34,890 nucleotides of DNA from Candidatus Fermentibacterota bacterium (GCA_030620115.1 JAUXFG010000028.1:1-34890); one strand, 5' to 3'. Shown: positions 17,342 to 25,719, counted from the stretch's first letter. Notes: generated by a model not told the origin, from the sequence alone. A program made the numbers and translations.

Positions 17342-17425
17342 AGATTCTTCGGTCGCTCCGCTCCCTCAGAATGACAGGCATTGACACATCCGCATTGGCA
17401 CTCCCACTGTCATTCTGAGCGACCA
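17342..17425. repeat. Interspersed CTGTCATTCTGAG repeat, inverted pair
   Basis: A 36-base unit at 17342-17377 (AGATTCTTCGG...AGAATGACAG) and an opposed partial unit at 17407-17425 (CTGTCATTCTGAGCGACC) form an inverted pair around 29 bases. A third copy is at 34733-34768. The same kind of repeat, reading from TGTCATTCTGAG to GAAGAATCT, is common between genes in many bacterial genomes. Confidence 0.7.
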
Positions 17426-17456
17426 CGGATTTGGGGTGTGAGCCAATCCCCCCTTG

Positions 17457-17493
17457 TTTGAGAGTACATTTCATAATCTGCTGTACTCTCAAA
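17457..17493. repeat. 11-base perfect inverted repeat
   Basis: TTTGAGAGTAC at 17457-17467 and its exact reverse complement at 17483-17493 enclose a 15-base AT-rich loop. It lies just beyond the T-tract of the pcm terminator. It could be a second hairpin of a tandem terminator or a protein-binding palindrome. Confidence 0.5.
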
Positions 17494-17496
17494 CCG

Positions 17497-17525
17497 GAAA
17501 AATCTGATGGCACCGCGCCATCAGA
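17497..17525 (-). terminator. Rho-independent terminator of the STAS-pcm transcript
   Basis: Read on the minus strand, a perfect 9-base stem (TCTGATGGC/GCCATCAGA) with a 5-base loop is followed at once by TTTTT. It lies about 85 bases past the pcm stop codon and is correctly oriented to end the leftward transcript from the STAS and pcm genes. Confidence 0.8.
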
Positions 17526-17608
17526 GGCCGCACTCAACACTGAAACCTGCATGCCAAGGCGTAGCGCAGCGAAGACTGGAAACCCTTGAACGGCTCCGAG
17601 ACATCAAG

Positions 17609-18298
17609 TCACCGATCTTCGCGTTCCACCTCCCCCACCATGGGCACGAAACGCACAGGGATGTTCTTCTGGACTTGATACCCAGTATCCACTCTGGTGA
17701 TCACCTGCAGCTCTTGAAACGCGTCTCCCACCGGGATTACCATCTTCCCGCCCACTGAAAGCTGTTCGAGGAGAGGCGCAGGAACGCGGGGCGGCGCCGC
17801 CGTGACAATGATTCCATCAAAATCCGCGTGTTCCGGCCAGCCCCGGTAGCCATCACCAATCCGGACCGTTACATTGTCAAAGCCCAGTTCATGGAGACGA
17901 CTCTGTGCCTGCAAGCCAAGGGGCTCAACGATCTCGATGGAGTATACGTGAGCCACGATCTGTGCCAATACGGCCGCCTGATACCCCGAACCGGTTCCAA
18001 TCTCGAGCACCGTATCGCCTGGCTCCACCGAAAGAAGCTCGGTCATGAGCGCCACGATATACGGTTGACTGATGGTCTGCCCTTCTCCTATGGGAAGAGG
18101 CTGATCGGAGTATGCATAGCGCACCATGTCGGGGGGGACAAAACGGTGTCGCTCCACATCGAGCATCGCCTCGAGAACCGCAGGGTCGGCTACGCCCCTT
18201 GTTGCAATCTGTTCCTCTACCATGCGTTTTCTGACCCGCTCCAGAATCTCACTACTCAACTCCGCATCTCCGCCGCAGGCAATACCAAGCATGCACAA
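17609..18298 (-). CDS. pcm: Protein-L-isoaspartate O-methyltransferase
   Basis: Repairs isoaspartyl residues in aged proteins by S-adenosylmethionine-dependent methylation. The body is a standard Pcm: MVEEQIATRGV near 26-36, the RHRFVP segment, GEGQTISQPYIVALMTEL, SAM motif I VLEIGTGSGYQA (97-108), a GWPEHADFDGIIVTAAPPRVP loop, and VGGKMVIPVG. The start is uncertain: TTG at 18298, or ATG at 18292. The frame stays open upstream to a TAG at about 18361 with no ATG, GTG or TTG. That upstream reading gives a hydrophobic run ending in LGIAC-GGD, which looks like a lipobox. If an unusual start codon were used, the enzyme would be an exported lipoprotein. It lies about 47 bases after the STAS gene and shares its transcript. 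Confidence 0.93.
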   Translation of the reverse strand: MCMLGIACGGDAELSSEILERVRKRMVEEQIATRGVADPAVLEAMLDVERHRFVPPDMVRYAYSDQPLPIGEGQTISQPYIVALMTELLSVEPGDTVLEIGTGSGYQAAVLAQIVAHVYSIEIVEPLGLQAQSRLHELGFDNVTVRIGDGYRGWPEHADFDGIIVTAAPPRVPAPLLEQLSVGGKMVIPVGDAFQELQVITRVDTGYQVQKNIPVRFVPMVGEVEREDR

Positions 18299-18344
18299 GA
18301 GGCAGATGCCCCTGAGAGAATACCAATTCCCTCCGATAACGGCA

Positions 18345-18719
18345 TCACTTCCCTTCGGCTACATCCACGCCCTCAGCCTTGAGTGCGTCGAGAGCTTCTC
18401 CTTCATCCGCAAAAACCCGAAAGAACTGATCGATGGTCAGCATCTCCAGCAAGGAGATAAGGCTCCTCTGTGGTTGCAAAAGGATCACCTCTCCTCCGCT
18501 CTCTTCGCATAGTCTGAATGCCATGATCAAGACGCCCACTGCCATGGAATCCACGGACAGTGCCTTGCCAAAGTCCAGAATCATCCATTTCACGCCCTGA
18601 CTGACCAGATGTCTGACCACATGCCGAAATTCTTCGGAGGAGCCGCCTCTGAGTTCATTGCCCACATCCACCACCACCGCTTCGCCGGAGCCAAGCGGTC
18701 GATAAACCACCGATTCCAT
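18345..18719 (-). CDS. STAS-domain protein (anti-sigma factor antagonist type)
   Basis: A 124-residue single-domain STAS protein. It has the GEAVVVDVGNELRGGSSEEF start, a VKWMILDFGKALSVDSMAVGVL core whose Ser after Asp corresponds to the phosphorylated serine of SpoIIAA/RsbV-type proteins, and a helical end. Such proteins bind anti-sigma kinases or act as switch modules in stress and signalling pathways. No partner anti-sigma kinase, phosphatase or sigma factor is encoded nearby. The ATG at 18719 is chosen because AAGGAG (18729-18734) sits nine bases upstream; a TTG at 18740 would add seven residues and bury that site. Confidence 0.88.
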   Translation of the reverse strand: MESVVYRPLGSGEAVVVDVGNELRGGSSEEFRHVVRHLVSQGVKWMILDFGKALSVDSMAVGVLIMAFRLCEESGGEVILLQPQRSLISLLEMLTIDQFFRVFADEGEALDALKAEGVDVAEGK

Positions 18720-18728
18720 GTAATCTCT

Positions 18729-18734
18729 CTCCTT
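18729..18734 (-). promoter_or_regulatory. Shine-Dalgarno site for the STAS gene
   Basis: AAGGAG on the minus strand, nine bases before the ATG at 18719. It favours that ATG over the in-frame TTG at 18740. Confidence 0.6.
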
Positions 18735-18776
18735 CGTCAATTCCGGTCATCCATCAAACCATGCACTTGCCTAACA

Positions 18777-18805
18777 CGTATGCACGATTGATTGCCGCTT
18801 GTCAA
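18777..18805 (-). promoter_or_regulatory. Weak promoter candidate for STAS-pcm
   Basis: On the minus strand a perfect TTGACA (18800-18805) is followed after 17 bases by CATACG (18777-18782), a poor -10. Position is right for a leader of about 50 bases before the STAS start. The -10 mismatch keeps confidence low. Confidence 0.2.
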
Positions 18806-18814
18806 GGCATCATC

Positions 18815-20707
18815 CTACTTCTCATGGAGGTGAGCAAGGATCCTACCCGCAAGCTCCCGTCCGCCCTTTTCCCGGCGCAACTCCTGCGCCATGGCACGAG
18901 CTTCTTCCGGTCTCCCCAGTTGCAGGAGAGAGAGAGCCAGAAGATAGCGGGCTCGTGATCGCTCAATGTCGCTCAAGCCATTTTCCGGTCTGAGTGCGTG
19001 GTGAAGGATACGGTTGGCATTCATGGGTTGATCAGCCGCAAGGCATGCGGCGCCTTTCTTCGCCAAGGCTAAACCTGGCGGGGCACCCACCTGCTCTGCC
19101 CAATGGCCGGCAGCTTCATAGGCCTCTATGGCCTTGAGTGCCTTCCCCTCACTGAGATAGCTATCACCAACCTTCAGCCATGCGGGCCAAAAAGCCGCAG
19201 CCTGCTTGAGTATGGCCTTCGCCTCTCTCCGGGCTGCCCGAGCCTTCCCATGCCTGAGATAATAGTCGCAGGCAGAAAGATGCGCGCCAGTCCAAGACCG
19301 ATCTTCGTCGTGATATTGCATGGCCAGCGCGAGGATGCTATCCTCAAAGCTATAGACGGGTCGACGCTGCGAAAGGGAGAATGGCCAATGGGACATCAGT
19401 CTAGATATTTTATCATATGCCATGGCATGTTCAAGATGAGTCACCAACGCCATGTCCCTGTTTATCCCTTCTGTCTCCTCTTGTTCACGGGGCCAAGAAT
19501 CCCGGGGGGCAAGCACGGATGAGTGGCGAAGTGTCTCTACAATCGATCGGGCCATCAGCATGTAGCCCTCGAGATTCGGATGGAGATGGTCGATGAACAA
19601 GTCGTACCCAGGAGCAGAGAAGAGACTGGCATTCTGGAAAATCCGCCCCAGGGGCGCCACAAGAGCGCCTTCACGCATGCCAACGGCCCGGAGAGTATCG
19701 TTGAACTCGCTGCTGGCCCTGAAACGGAGCCCATCCCGATCCTTGGCCATGATAAAGAGGCACCGCGCCTTTTCCTTCGCGCCTTCCCGCTCAGTCTGAA
19801 TAGCCAGCCGGTAGAGCTCGTCGGCTGATTCCTCCGTTGAACCACTTCCGCGGTGATCAGGTCCTCCCGCGGAGCCATCCTCCGCCGGCGAACACGGTGC
19901 GAAAGGTGGCTGGTCTTTGAGATTGGAGACCAACTCGCACACCATCAACGGCACCTCTTTGTCGCTGCAGAGAGAACAAATCCCCCTGAGGTTCCTGGAG
20001 AACACCTCCAAAGCCCTCTGGTAGGTCTCGCTCCCCAGGTCGATGTTTGTGTGTTCCACCATCCGGGCCATGAGAGTCGGGCCGTGGGGATCAACGGTGT
20101 GTCCTCCTCGCAGAAAACCGCCGGCCAGCCACAGCAATCGGTACAGCGCGAAATCCTGCATCCGCAAATGCAGCAGCACCATCTCTCTCGGTGCGGTCAT
20201 CGCCTGGGTAGACCCGGCGCCAAGTGCACCGTAGAACTCATTGTGTCCGGAATAGACAATAAAGAGGTCGGGTTGGTACCGCATGGCATGGCGGCACATA
20301 TCAAATACGGTGTAGCTGCCAACAGCCGGGACCGCGAGGTTGAGCACCTCAATTCGCTTCTGTGGAAAGAAGTGGATGAGTCGATCACGGATCAGGGATG
20401 GAAGCGCCCCGTTATGCGTATACGGGTATCCTGCCATGGTAGAGCCGCCCAAACAGATAATCCTCCACGTATCTGGAGGCTTCGGTGAGCGAAATATCTC
20501 TGGATGCGCTTCGGGAACGTACTCCGCCGAGGCTGAGAAGTATCTCGTTGCGGCGCCTTGCGAGAACTGCACTGAGCCATCCGACTGAAAAAAGAGCGCG
20601 CCCCGTTTAGGAACTCCCGCCATGCGGAGAGCGCCTTCTATGGCGAGGAACACACAGAGAGCGCCGATCAGGGCTGCAATCCTGAAGACCACACGTTTAA
20701 CCCGCAC
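18815..20707 (-). CDS. Membrane-anchored SGNH hydrolase with TPR-like C-terminus
   Basis: A 630-residue protein. One N-terminal transmembrane or signal segment (about 8-26) is followed by an SGNH/GDSL esterase domain with Ser89 in LGGSTMAG, GHNE at 154-157, and Asp373 and His376 in FIDHLHPN. The second half (about 430-630) is helical with TPR-like repeats (LKVGDSYLSEGKALKAIEAYEAAGHWAE). Similar SGNH-TPR proteins are common in uncultured bacteria, and their work on acylated cell-surface glycans is only presumed. The GTG at 20707 is the first possible start and lies inside the terminal repeat of the element at 20697-20797; a second GTG is at 20692. There is no good ribosome site for either. So the repeat either supplies the start or has replaced the original 5' end. 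Confidence 0.85.
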   Translation of the reverse strand: MRVKRVVFRIAALIGALCVFLAIEGALRMAGVPKRGALFFQSDGSVQFSQGAATRYFSASAEYVPEAHPEIFRSPKPPDTWRIICLGGSTMAGYPYTHNGALPSLIRDRLIHFFPQKRIEVLNLAVPAVGSYTVFDMCRHAMRYQPDLFIVYSGHNEFYGALGAGSTQAMTAPREMVLLHLRMQDFALYRLLWLAGGFLRGGHTVDPHGPTLMARMVEHTNIDLGSETYQRALEVFSRNLRGICSLCSDKEVPLMVCELVSNLKDQPPFAPCSPAEDGSAGGPDHRGSGSTEESADELYRLAIQTEREGAKEKARCLFIMAKDRDGLRFRASSEFNDTLRAVGMREGALVAPLGRIFQNASLFSAPGYDLFIDHLHPNLEGYMLMARSIVETLRHSSVLAPRDSWPREQEETEGINRDMALVTHLEHAMAYDKISRLMSHWPFSLSQRRPVYSFEDSILALAMQYHDEDRSWTGAHLSACDYYLRHGKARAARREAKAILKQAAAFWPAWLKVGDSYLSEGKALKAIEAYEAAGHWAEQVGAPPGLALAKKGAACLAADQPMNANRILHHALRPENGLSDIERSRARYLLALSLLQLGRPEEARAMAQELRREKGGRELAGRILAHLHEK

Positions 20708-20797
20708 TTCTCACCGGCTTTCGTCGCGAAGCGGTGTAGTTGGCTGTGGCTGTCCCGCCCCCAACGCTTTGGGTGCGGGATGAGAAGTACGGGTTAA
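20697..20797. repeat. Palindromic repeat, copy 2, with TTAA ends
   Basis: A 101-base element with near-perfect 17-base inverted ends: TTAACCCGCACTTCTCA at the left and TGAGAAGTACGGGTTAA at the right. It holds an 11-base-arm hairpin with one mismatch (CCCGCCCCCAA...TTGGGTGCGGG). In reverse orientation it matches about 186-270 of copy 1 nearly base for base. It lacks the roughly 115-base insert of copy 1, so ACTTCTCA runs straight into TCCCGC. TTAA at both ends may be part of the element or a target duplication. It fills the gap between mpl and the SGNH gene and runs into the latter. Confidence 0.8.
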
Positions 20798-20821
20798 GCA
20801 CAGAACGCTTGTTCTCGATCT

Positions 20822-22246
20822 TCATGTATCGCGATGATGCGCTCGACTGCTGATTGCAGAATAGAGCTGTTCAACTGCCCCGCCAAAACTGCCCGCACTC
20901 ATCACCACGATCAGCTCGTCCCTGTTTCCCAACTCTTCCAGCATGTATTGCACGAGCTCGGGGACATCGTGGAAGTGACTCACTAGCCTGCCGTTTTCAG
21001 CAATCTCGGTGACGAGCCCATGCATGTCGAGCCGCTCTTGCTGCGGGATCGAATCCAGATCGTGGGGGTGGAGAAGGACAACATTATCCGCCTGCGCCAG
21101 AGCGGAAGCCGTTCGTTCTTGAAACACCGATCGCCTGCTCGTCTGCGTCTTGGGTTCGTAGAGCGCCCAGAGTCGTCTTCCTGGCCAATGTGCTCTGGCG
21201 GCGCAAAGCGTGGCCGCGATCTCGGTGGGGTGATGTGCAAAGTCATCGATGAGTACGATGGGCCCATCGATCATGACCTGCATCCTCCGGGCCGCCCCCA
21301 TAAAAGAAGGCAGGAATGATCCCGCAGAGTCCAAAGGGAGCCCCATGGCGTTCAGAAGAGCCAACACGCCCGTGGCATTGAGCACATTGTGCCTGCCATG
21401 AACGGAGAGGCCGAACTCTCCCATGTCTTTCCCGCCCTTGTGGAGCATGAACCGTGTGAGACCTGGGCCTTCGATTATATCAGTGATGGTCCAGGACACG
21501 CCGTCATCGCCTTCGGCGGCATAGCTCTCGCTGGTACAGGGGGCATGGCGAGCCAGTTCTCTTAAGAGTGGTGATTCATGACAGTAGACGAGATGCCCGT
21601 CCGGCGGCAAGGATTCGATCAGCTGCGCAAACAAGGTCCTGATCTCGTCGATTGATCCGTAGATATCCGCATGGTCGAATTCGATATTGGTGATGAGCAG
21701 ATACTTCGGTTTGTAATGAAGGAACTTCGGCTGCTTATCAAACCAGGCGCAGTCATACTCATCGCCTTCCACCACAAAATATCTCCCTGCGCCATAGGCG
21801 TAGTTCCGCCCCAGATCCCGTACCGTACCTCCCACAAGAAAGCCGGGATCTTCTCCCATGCTGGTGAGCAGGAATACGAGCATGGACGTACATGTGGTCT
21901 TGCCATGGGTCCCGGCCACCACCACACTTGTTTTTTGCTTGATAAAGTGCGTGTGGAGCGCATCGGCCATGTGGATGCGGGCAATCCCGCGGGCTCGTGC
22001 CTCTCTGTCTTCCGCATTCGTCTCCCGCACGATGTTTCCCACCACCAGAAGATCGGGAGCAGGATCAAGATGCGAGGGTGAGAATCCCACAAGGGATCGG
22101 ATACCCAGCTCCTCCAGTATGACCGATGCAGGAGGATAAACCGCCGATCCATCACATCCAGTGACATCCCAACCCGATTTGGAGAACAACCCCGCCAGAC
22201 CGCTCATTCCGCTGCCGCCGATGCCCATCATATGGACCCGTTTCAC
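20822..22246 (-). CDS. mpl: UDP-N-acetylmuramate:L-Ala-gamma-D-Glu-meso-DAP ligase
   Basis: Mpl joins the recycled tripeptide L-Ala-D-Glu-meso-DAP to UDP-MurNAc in murein recycling, which implies DAP-type peptidoglycan and a Gram-negative recycling route. The 474 residues have HMMGIGGSGMSGLAGLF at the start, the ATP loop GTHGKTT (about 112-118), and the Mpl signature EGDEYDCAWFDK...KFLHY with EFDHADIY. GRHNVLNA, DDFAHHPTEIAATL and EPKTQTSRR follow. The EGDEYD and HY.P pattern separates it from MurC. The start is a GTG at 22246 with GAGGG seven bases upstream. It is followed by the palindromic repeat and lies 24 bases past the end of the degenerate HD-GYP gene, so it may be the last gene of that transcript. 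Confidence 0.95.
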   Translation of the reverse strand: MKRVHMMGIGGSGMSGLAGLFSKSGWDVTGCDGSAVYPPASVILEELGIRSLVGFSPSHLDPAPDLLVVGNIVRETNAEDREARARGIARIHMADALHTHFIKQKTSVVVAGTHGKTTCTSMLVFLLTSMGEDPGFLVGGTVRDLGRNYAYGAGRYFVVEGDEYDCAWFDKQPKFLHYKPKYLLITNIEFDHADIYGSIDEIRTLFAQLIESLPPDGHLVYCHESPLLRELARHAPCTSESYAAEGDDGVSWTITDIIEGPGLTRFMLHKGGKDMGEFGLSVHGRHNVLNATGVLALLNAMGLPLDSAGSFLPSFMGAARRMQVMIDGPIVLIDDFAHHPTEIAATLCAARAHWPGRRLWALYEPKTQTSRRSVFQERTASALAQADNVVLLHPHDLDSIPQQERLDMHGLVTEIAENGRLVSHFHDVPELVQYMLEELGNRDELIVVMSAGSFGGAVEQLYSAISSRAHHRDT

Positions 22247-22270
22247 CGCATTGCCCTCTCTCTCCTGTGC

Positions 22271-23488
22271 CTATTCCGAAAGAACCGCAGCCAAGGTCAC
22301 CCGCTCATCCTGATCCGCGAGGTCGATGAGTCTCTTCTCAGTTCCCTCTTCCTCAATTGCAATCCGAGGCTTCAGAGGATCCGCTTTGTTTGTTTCGATG
22401 ATCACTCCCTTTTTCCGGTTGGAAAGGCGAATCCTGGCGCCTTCCTTGAGAAGACCGCTCATGGTGAGCGCACTGCGCAGGAGCGCGGGGGGATAATGTC
22501 TTGCCTCCTTGGCGAGATCGATCAAAGCCAAATCAAGTCTTCGTTCCGGGCGGCCGAAACCGCCCATGATTCGCCCACCCAGATCGTCCGAGAACCCGAC
22601 GAGCACGGCCGCAGGGTGCCGAGAAGGCGAAGCCAATCTTAATCCCCAATGGTGTTCGGCCGCAACGACGATGGACAGGGCCGGCGCCCCCATTCGTGCG
22701 AGGAGTGTTGCTCCTCGAATGGGATGATCAACCCATGCATCACACTCCTCCATGCTTCCATGGTGTGCCCTCAGCAGCTCTTCATTCACGCCGAGAAGAC
22801 CCGCATCGCAAGTCATTGCAGCGAGACCAAGCGGGGCGACCACTCCGGTATCCAAACCCATATTATATCCCAAAGCCATGGCCATCACCGCAACAAGAAG
22901 GCCACGCTCCAGGAGGTATTCCTCTTGCTCGAGAGAGAACTCCAAGGCGGCCAGCGGCGGATTACCTTGCTCGATGTCGGATGCATGTGACTCCAGGAGA
23001 TGAAGGAGTTCGGAAAAATCAAAACCAACGCCTGATTTCATGGCCTGTACAAGGGTCTGCAGCACTGCAGTGTGAGGATCATGCTTGGTGGCCTCTTCCT
23101 CTACTGTTTCACTTCCGAAATGTATCGCCTCTCCCTCCCAGCGAGGGGCTTGATCTCGCCCGCGAGCCTTGAGAAACAGAAGCCATCTGACCAGCTCATC
23201 GCGGGTGAGGGCTCGGTTCATGCGGAGCCAATGGGCATCCTGTTGAGAAAGTGCCGCGAGAAGTGTGGCCGCCCTATTGGACAGCTCCAGCACAGGCCCG
23301 CCCGCGTAGACTACTTGCTCCTCCAGGAGACTGACCGTGAGATCCCCGTGATCGGCAAGGAAGTCAGAAACAAGCTTGAATGTCTTGTCCATCGCCAAAA
23401 CGGTCACCGAATGCTCAAGCGGGTAGAGCTTGAGGCTTCTAAGGGCAGAATCAAGCGCGCTTAGAACCGCAGCCACCGATTCACTCAT
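22271..23488 (-). CDS. Degenerate HD-GYP-like protein with shared N-terminal module
   Basis: The start is the ATG at 23488, which overlaps the stop of the HEAT gene (ATGAGTGA); longer frames up to 23674 read through that gene in another frame. The 405-residue protein has an N-terminal module of about 105 residues (LRSLKLYPLEHSVTV near 17-31, then strands and LTRDELVRWLLFL). A helical domain of about 180-345 follows with the layout of an HD-GYP phosphodiesterase but broken catalysis. The HD site reads TCDAGLLGV (Cys227-Asp228 instead of His-Asp). HP (255-256) and EHH (278-280) survive, and no GYP is found. A small basic tail closes it. It is probably a non-catalytic cyclic-di-GMP sensor or a scaffold. 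The identity of the HD-GYP fold is a pattern match, not proof. Confidence 0.75.
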   Translation of the reverse strand: MSESVAAVLSALDSALRSLKLYPLEHSVTVLAMDKTFKLVSDFLADHGDLTVSLLEEQVVYAGGPVLELSNRAATLLAALSQQDAHWLRMNRALTRDELVRWLLFLKARGRDQAPRWEGEAIHFGSETVEEEATKHDPHTAVLQTLVQAMKSGVGFDFSELLHLLESHASDIEQGNPPLAALEFSLEQEEYLLERGLLVAVMAMALGYNMGLDTGVVAPLGLAAMTCDAGLLGVNEELLRAHHGSMEECDAWVDHPIRGATLLARMGAPALSIVVAAEHHWGLRLASPSRHPAAVLVGFSDDLGGRIMGGFGRPERRLDLALIDLAKEARHYPPALLRSALTMSGLLKEGARIRLSNRKKGVIIETNKADPLKPRIAIEEEGTEKRLIDLADQDERVTLAAVLSE

Positions 23489-25532
23489 CCGCCGCCTCGC
23501 TTTCGTTCTGCTCCCCTTCTGATTCAATGAAACCAAGCTCGCCGTGGCTCTCCTCCTCCAGGAACTGCTGGGTAGCCTGACGAACCGCTGAAGGAACCCC
23601 CCGGCCCATGAAAGAGGATGAAAGCGCAGCCGCGGCAAACTCGGCTCTTTGCTCCAATGATCCATGCTGGGCAATGATCTGCACCACCCCTAGCCCAATC
23701 TCTTCTGGGACGGATCGCAGCCATCCCTTTGTCGCATGTTCCACCAACACATCAACGATCTCAGGAAGACTTGGGGCCACCGACAGCGCTGCCCTGGCCA
23801 CCAGCGGGTTGGGATCTTTCAGCGAATCTGGAATCAAACGAGCCAACTCTCGAGGTGCAATCTCAGACAGTACATGGATCACTTCTTTGCGGAGCGCTGC
23901 ATCGCCATGCTGCAGAAAAGGGAGAAGGACTTCAACATCCTCGGGGTGACCGAGTCTCGCCAGAAGCCGGATCCCTCGTACCAGCTCGTCGGTCTTCTCC
24001 TGATCGAGTAGCTCGAGAATGAGCTCCCGCACCTCAATTCGCCCCTCCTCGAGATATCGGACCAAATCATTGAATTCCTGGGCAGGAGATTCGTCGAGAA
24101 GACTCCCCACTATGTGACGCCATCGCGGTTCGAGACCAGCGAGAGCGGCCAAGAACCGCCGCCGCATCTCACCATCCAACCCACGCAGGAACTCGGGCAA
24201 AGAGATCAGTGCCTTTGCAGAGATAAGGTATTCTCCGTAATCTGAAGATGGTGGCAACCCCCGGTCCCGCGCGCCTTCAAGAAGCTCGATGACACCGTAG
24301 ATATCTCGTGCCGCCAGAAGACGGTCCAGCTCCGCGGAGATCCACTCCCGTCGTGTTTCGCCGGAGATCTGAAGGCGCTCGAGAAGACCCATGGCGCGTC
24401 TCACGATCTGGGGCGACTGCCATCGCCCAGCCCAGGCCGACTGGGCACGCTCCTTTCCTTGCGTACCTTGAAACAAGGAGAGAAAAGCTCGCTCTCGTTT
24501 GCCGCTTTCACCGAGCTCATTTTCGAGAGTTTCTAGGGCATCCAAGGAGCTGTCGCTCGTCTTCAGATTCTCTGCTGCGCTGTAGAAGATCCTCTTGCGA
24601 TCTGATGTGCGCCTAACAAGCTGATTGATCAGGTCGATCCACGTGGCCGTTGCCTCTGGGTGCTCTCGGAGCTGATCTGCTATCAGCATCCCGGCGGTGG
24701 CTGGTTCGATGTGGGCCAACAGGCTGAGCGGTCCTTGTGACTTCACGCCGTTTTCCTTGGTGAACATGTCGAGAATCACTTGAGGGTCGAAGATGAATAC
24801 ATCCTTGTTCAGGGCCTCCTCGGCCAAAGGAAGATTCAAAGAGGCATCACCCAGCGCCGAGCGCAACGCACAGAGGATGCGCAAGACGCCCACATCATCC
24901 ATGGCCTCCTCGACCTCCTTGATTGATTCAACGAGCTCTCTGACGCTCCCCGCACGCCGGTGGAGCGCCATCACTCTCGCCAGGTCTTTCTTTCCGGGTG
25001 CTTCACCAGCCTCCATGAGCCAAGAAATCATGATATGTCGAGTGGTCTCGCTTTCCTCTTCGCTCATGGCTTCGAAGCTTCTCACGAGAACTTCATCCTC
25101 AGCCAAGCTGAAGTCGTGCATCTCTAGCCTGATGTGCGCCCACTTCTTTTTTCTGACAAGCTTCTGCATGCCGCCCATCTTCTCAAGTTCTCGGGCAGTT
25201 GTCGTGAGGAGTTCGAGCAATGCGAAGAGCTCGGATGTGTCGATTCCCGGTTTGAGAACGATTGCAGTGATCCCGAATTCGAGCAGATTTCTTCCGAACG
25301 GTCCCTCCGCAGGCAGCTCCGGGAGCACCAGCAGGTCATCGTGACGAAGCCCGTCAGGCATGACCTTCAGAACAAGGGCAGTTCCCTTGTTCACCAAAGA
25401 GGTGAGCTCTTCCAATCGGGGACCCAACGTGTTGGTGACTTGGGGATGATCAGATGGATAGTACTGCAGTACACGACTGGCTCGGACGAGTCTACCCAAC
25501 ATATGCTGCAATCCCGAGATTCCTTGACTCAT
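23481..25532 (-). CDS. HEAT-repeat protein with shared N-terminal module
   Basis: A 683-residue soluble protein. The N-terminus (RASRVLQYYPSDHPQV near 17-32, then LVLKVMPDGLRHDDLLV, a LLEFGITAIVLKPGIDTSELFALLELL segment) parallels the start of the downstream gene product. The rest is alpha-helical, with clear HEAT-like repeats toward the end (GIRLLARLGHPEDVEVLLPFL, DAALRKEVIHVLSEIAPREL, NPLVARAALSVAPSLPEIVDVL). An acidic tail (ESEGEQNESEAADE) closes it. No catalytic motif or membrane segment is visible, so it is likely a binding or scaffold protein. The ATG at 25532 has GGGAG about nine bases upstream. Its stop overlaps the start of the HD-GYP-like gene by eight bases, so the two are co-translated. 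Confidence 0.8.
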   Translation of the reverse strand: MSQGISGLQHMLGRLVRASRVLQYYPSDHPQVTNTLGPRLEELTSLVNKGTALVLKVMPDGLRHDDLLVLPELPAEGPFGRNLLEFGITAIVLKPGIDTSELFALLELLTTTARELEKMGGMQKLVRKKKWAHIRLEMHDFSLAEDEVLVRSFEAMSEEESETTRHIMISWLMEAGEAPGKKDLARVMALHRRAGSVRELVESIKEVEEAMDDVGVLRILCALRSALGDASLNLPLAEEALNKDVFIFDPQVILDMFTKENGVKSQGPLSLLAHIEPATAGMLIADQLREHPEATATWIDLINQLVRRTSDRKRIFYSAAENLKTSDSSLDALETLENELGESGKRERAFLSLFQGTQGKERAQSAWAGRWQSPQIVRRAMGLLERLQISGETRREWISAELDRLLAARDIYGVIELLEGARDRGLPPSSDYGEYLISAKALISLPEFLRGLDGEMRRRFLAALAGLEPRWRHIVGSLLDESPAQEFNDLVRYLEEGRIEVRELILELLDQEKTDELVRGIRLLARLGHPEDVEVLLPFLQHGDAALRKEVIHVLSEIAPRELARLIPDSLKDPNPLVARAALSVAPSLPEIVDVLVEHATKGWLRSVPEEIGLGVVQIIAQHGSLEQRAEFAAAALSSSFMGRGVPSAVRQATQQFLEEESHGELGFIESEGEQNESEAADE

Positions 25533-25719
25533 CGCGCTCTTCTCCCTCCCTCATCAAGGCGCACTGCGCTGAGGCTCACTCTACTGCGCGGATACCCTCG
25601 CCTTCGGCATGGACGCTCGTTGTCCATGGCTCGCCGGGAACAACATACTCGTTGCGCACGCTCCAAAGATGAACATCTTGCTTCCCCTGTCATCCCAAAA
25701 CTGTCATGCATTTCAGAAA

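Larger units (their letters stand above)
17112..17608. other. Intergenic stretch: repeats, hairpin and terminator
   Basis: A 497-base gap without a supported gene. From left to right it holds the GH13 ribosome site, an AT-rich stretch at about 17160-17190 (TTACTATATTCC on the minus strand) that could carry the GH13 promoter though no good -35 was found, a GTCATTCTGAG-type repeat pair (17342-17425), an 11-base inverted repeat (17457-17493) and the pcm terminator (17497-17525). The remaining 80 or so bases before pcm hold nothing I can name. Confidence 0.6.

Noticed and set aside
19853-20488. A 211-codon plus-strand frame
   Set aside because: It is antisense to the SGNH hydrolase gene and shows no family motif.
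23489-23674. N-terminal extension of the HD-GYP-like protein
   Set aside because: Arg/Ser-rich and overlapping the HEAT gene; the ATG at 23488 overlaps the upstream stop in the usual coupled fashion.
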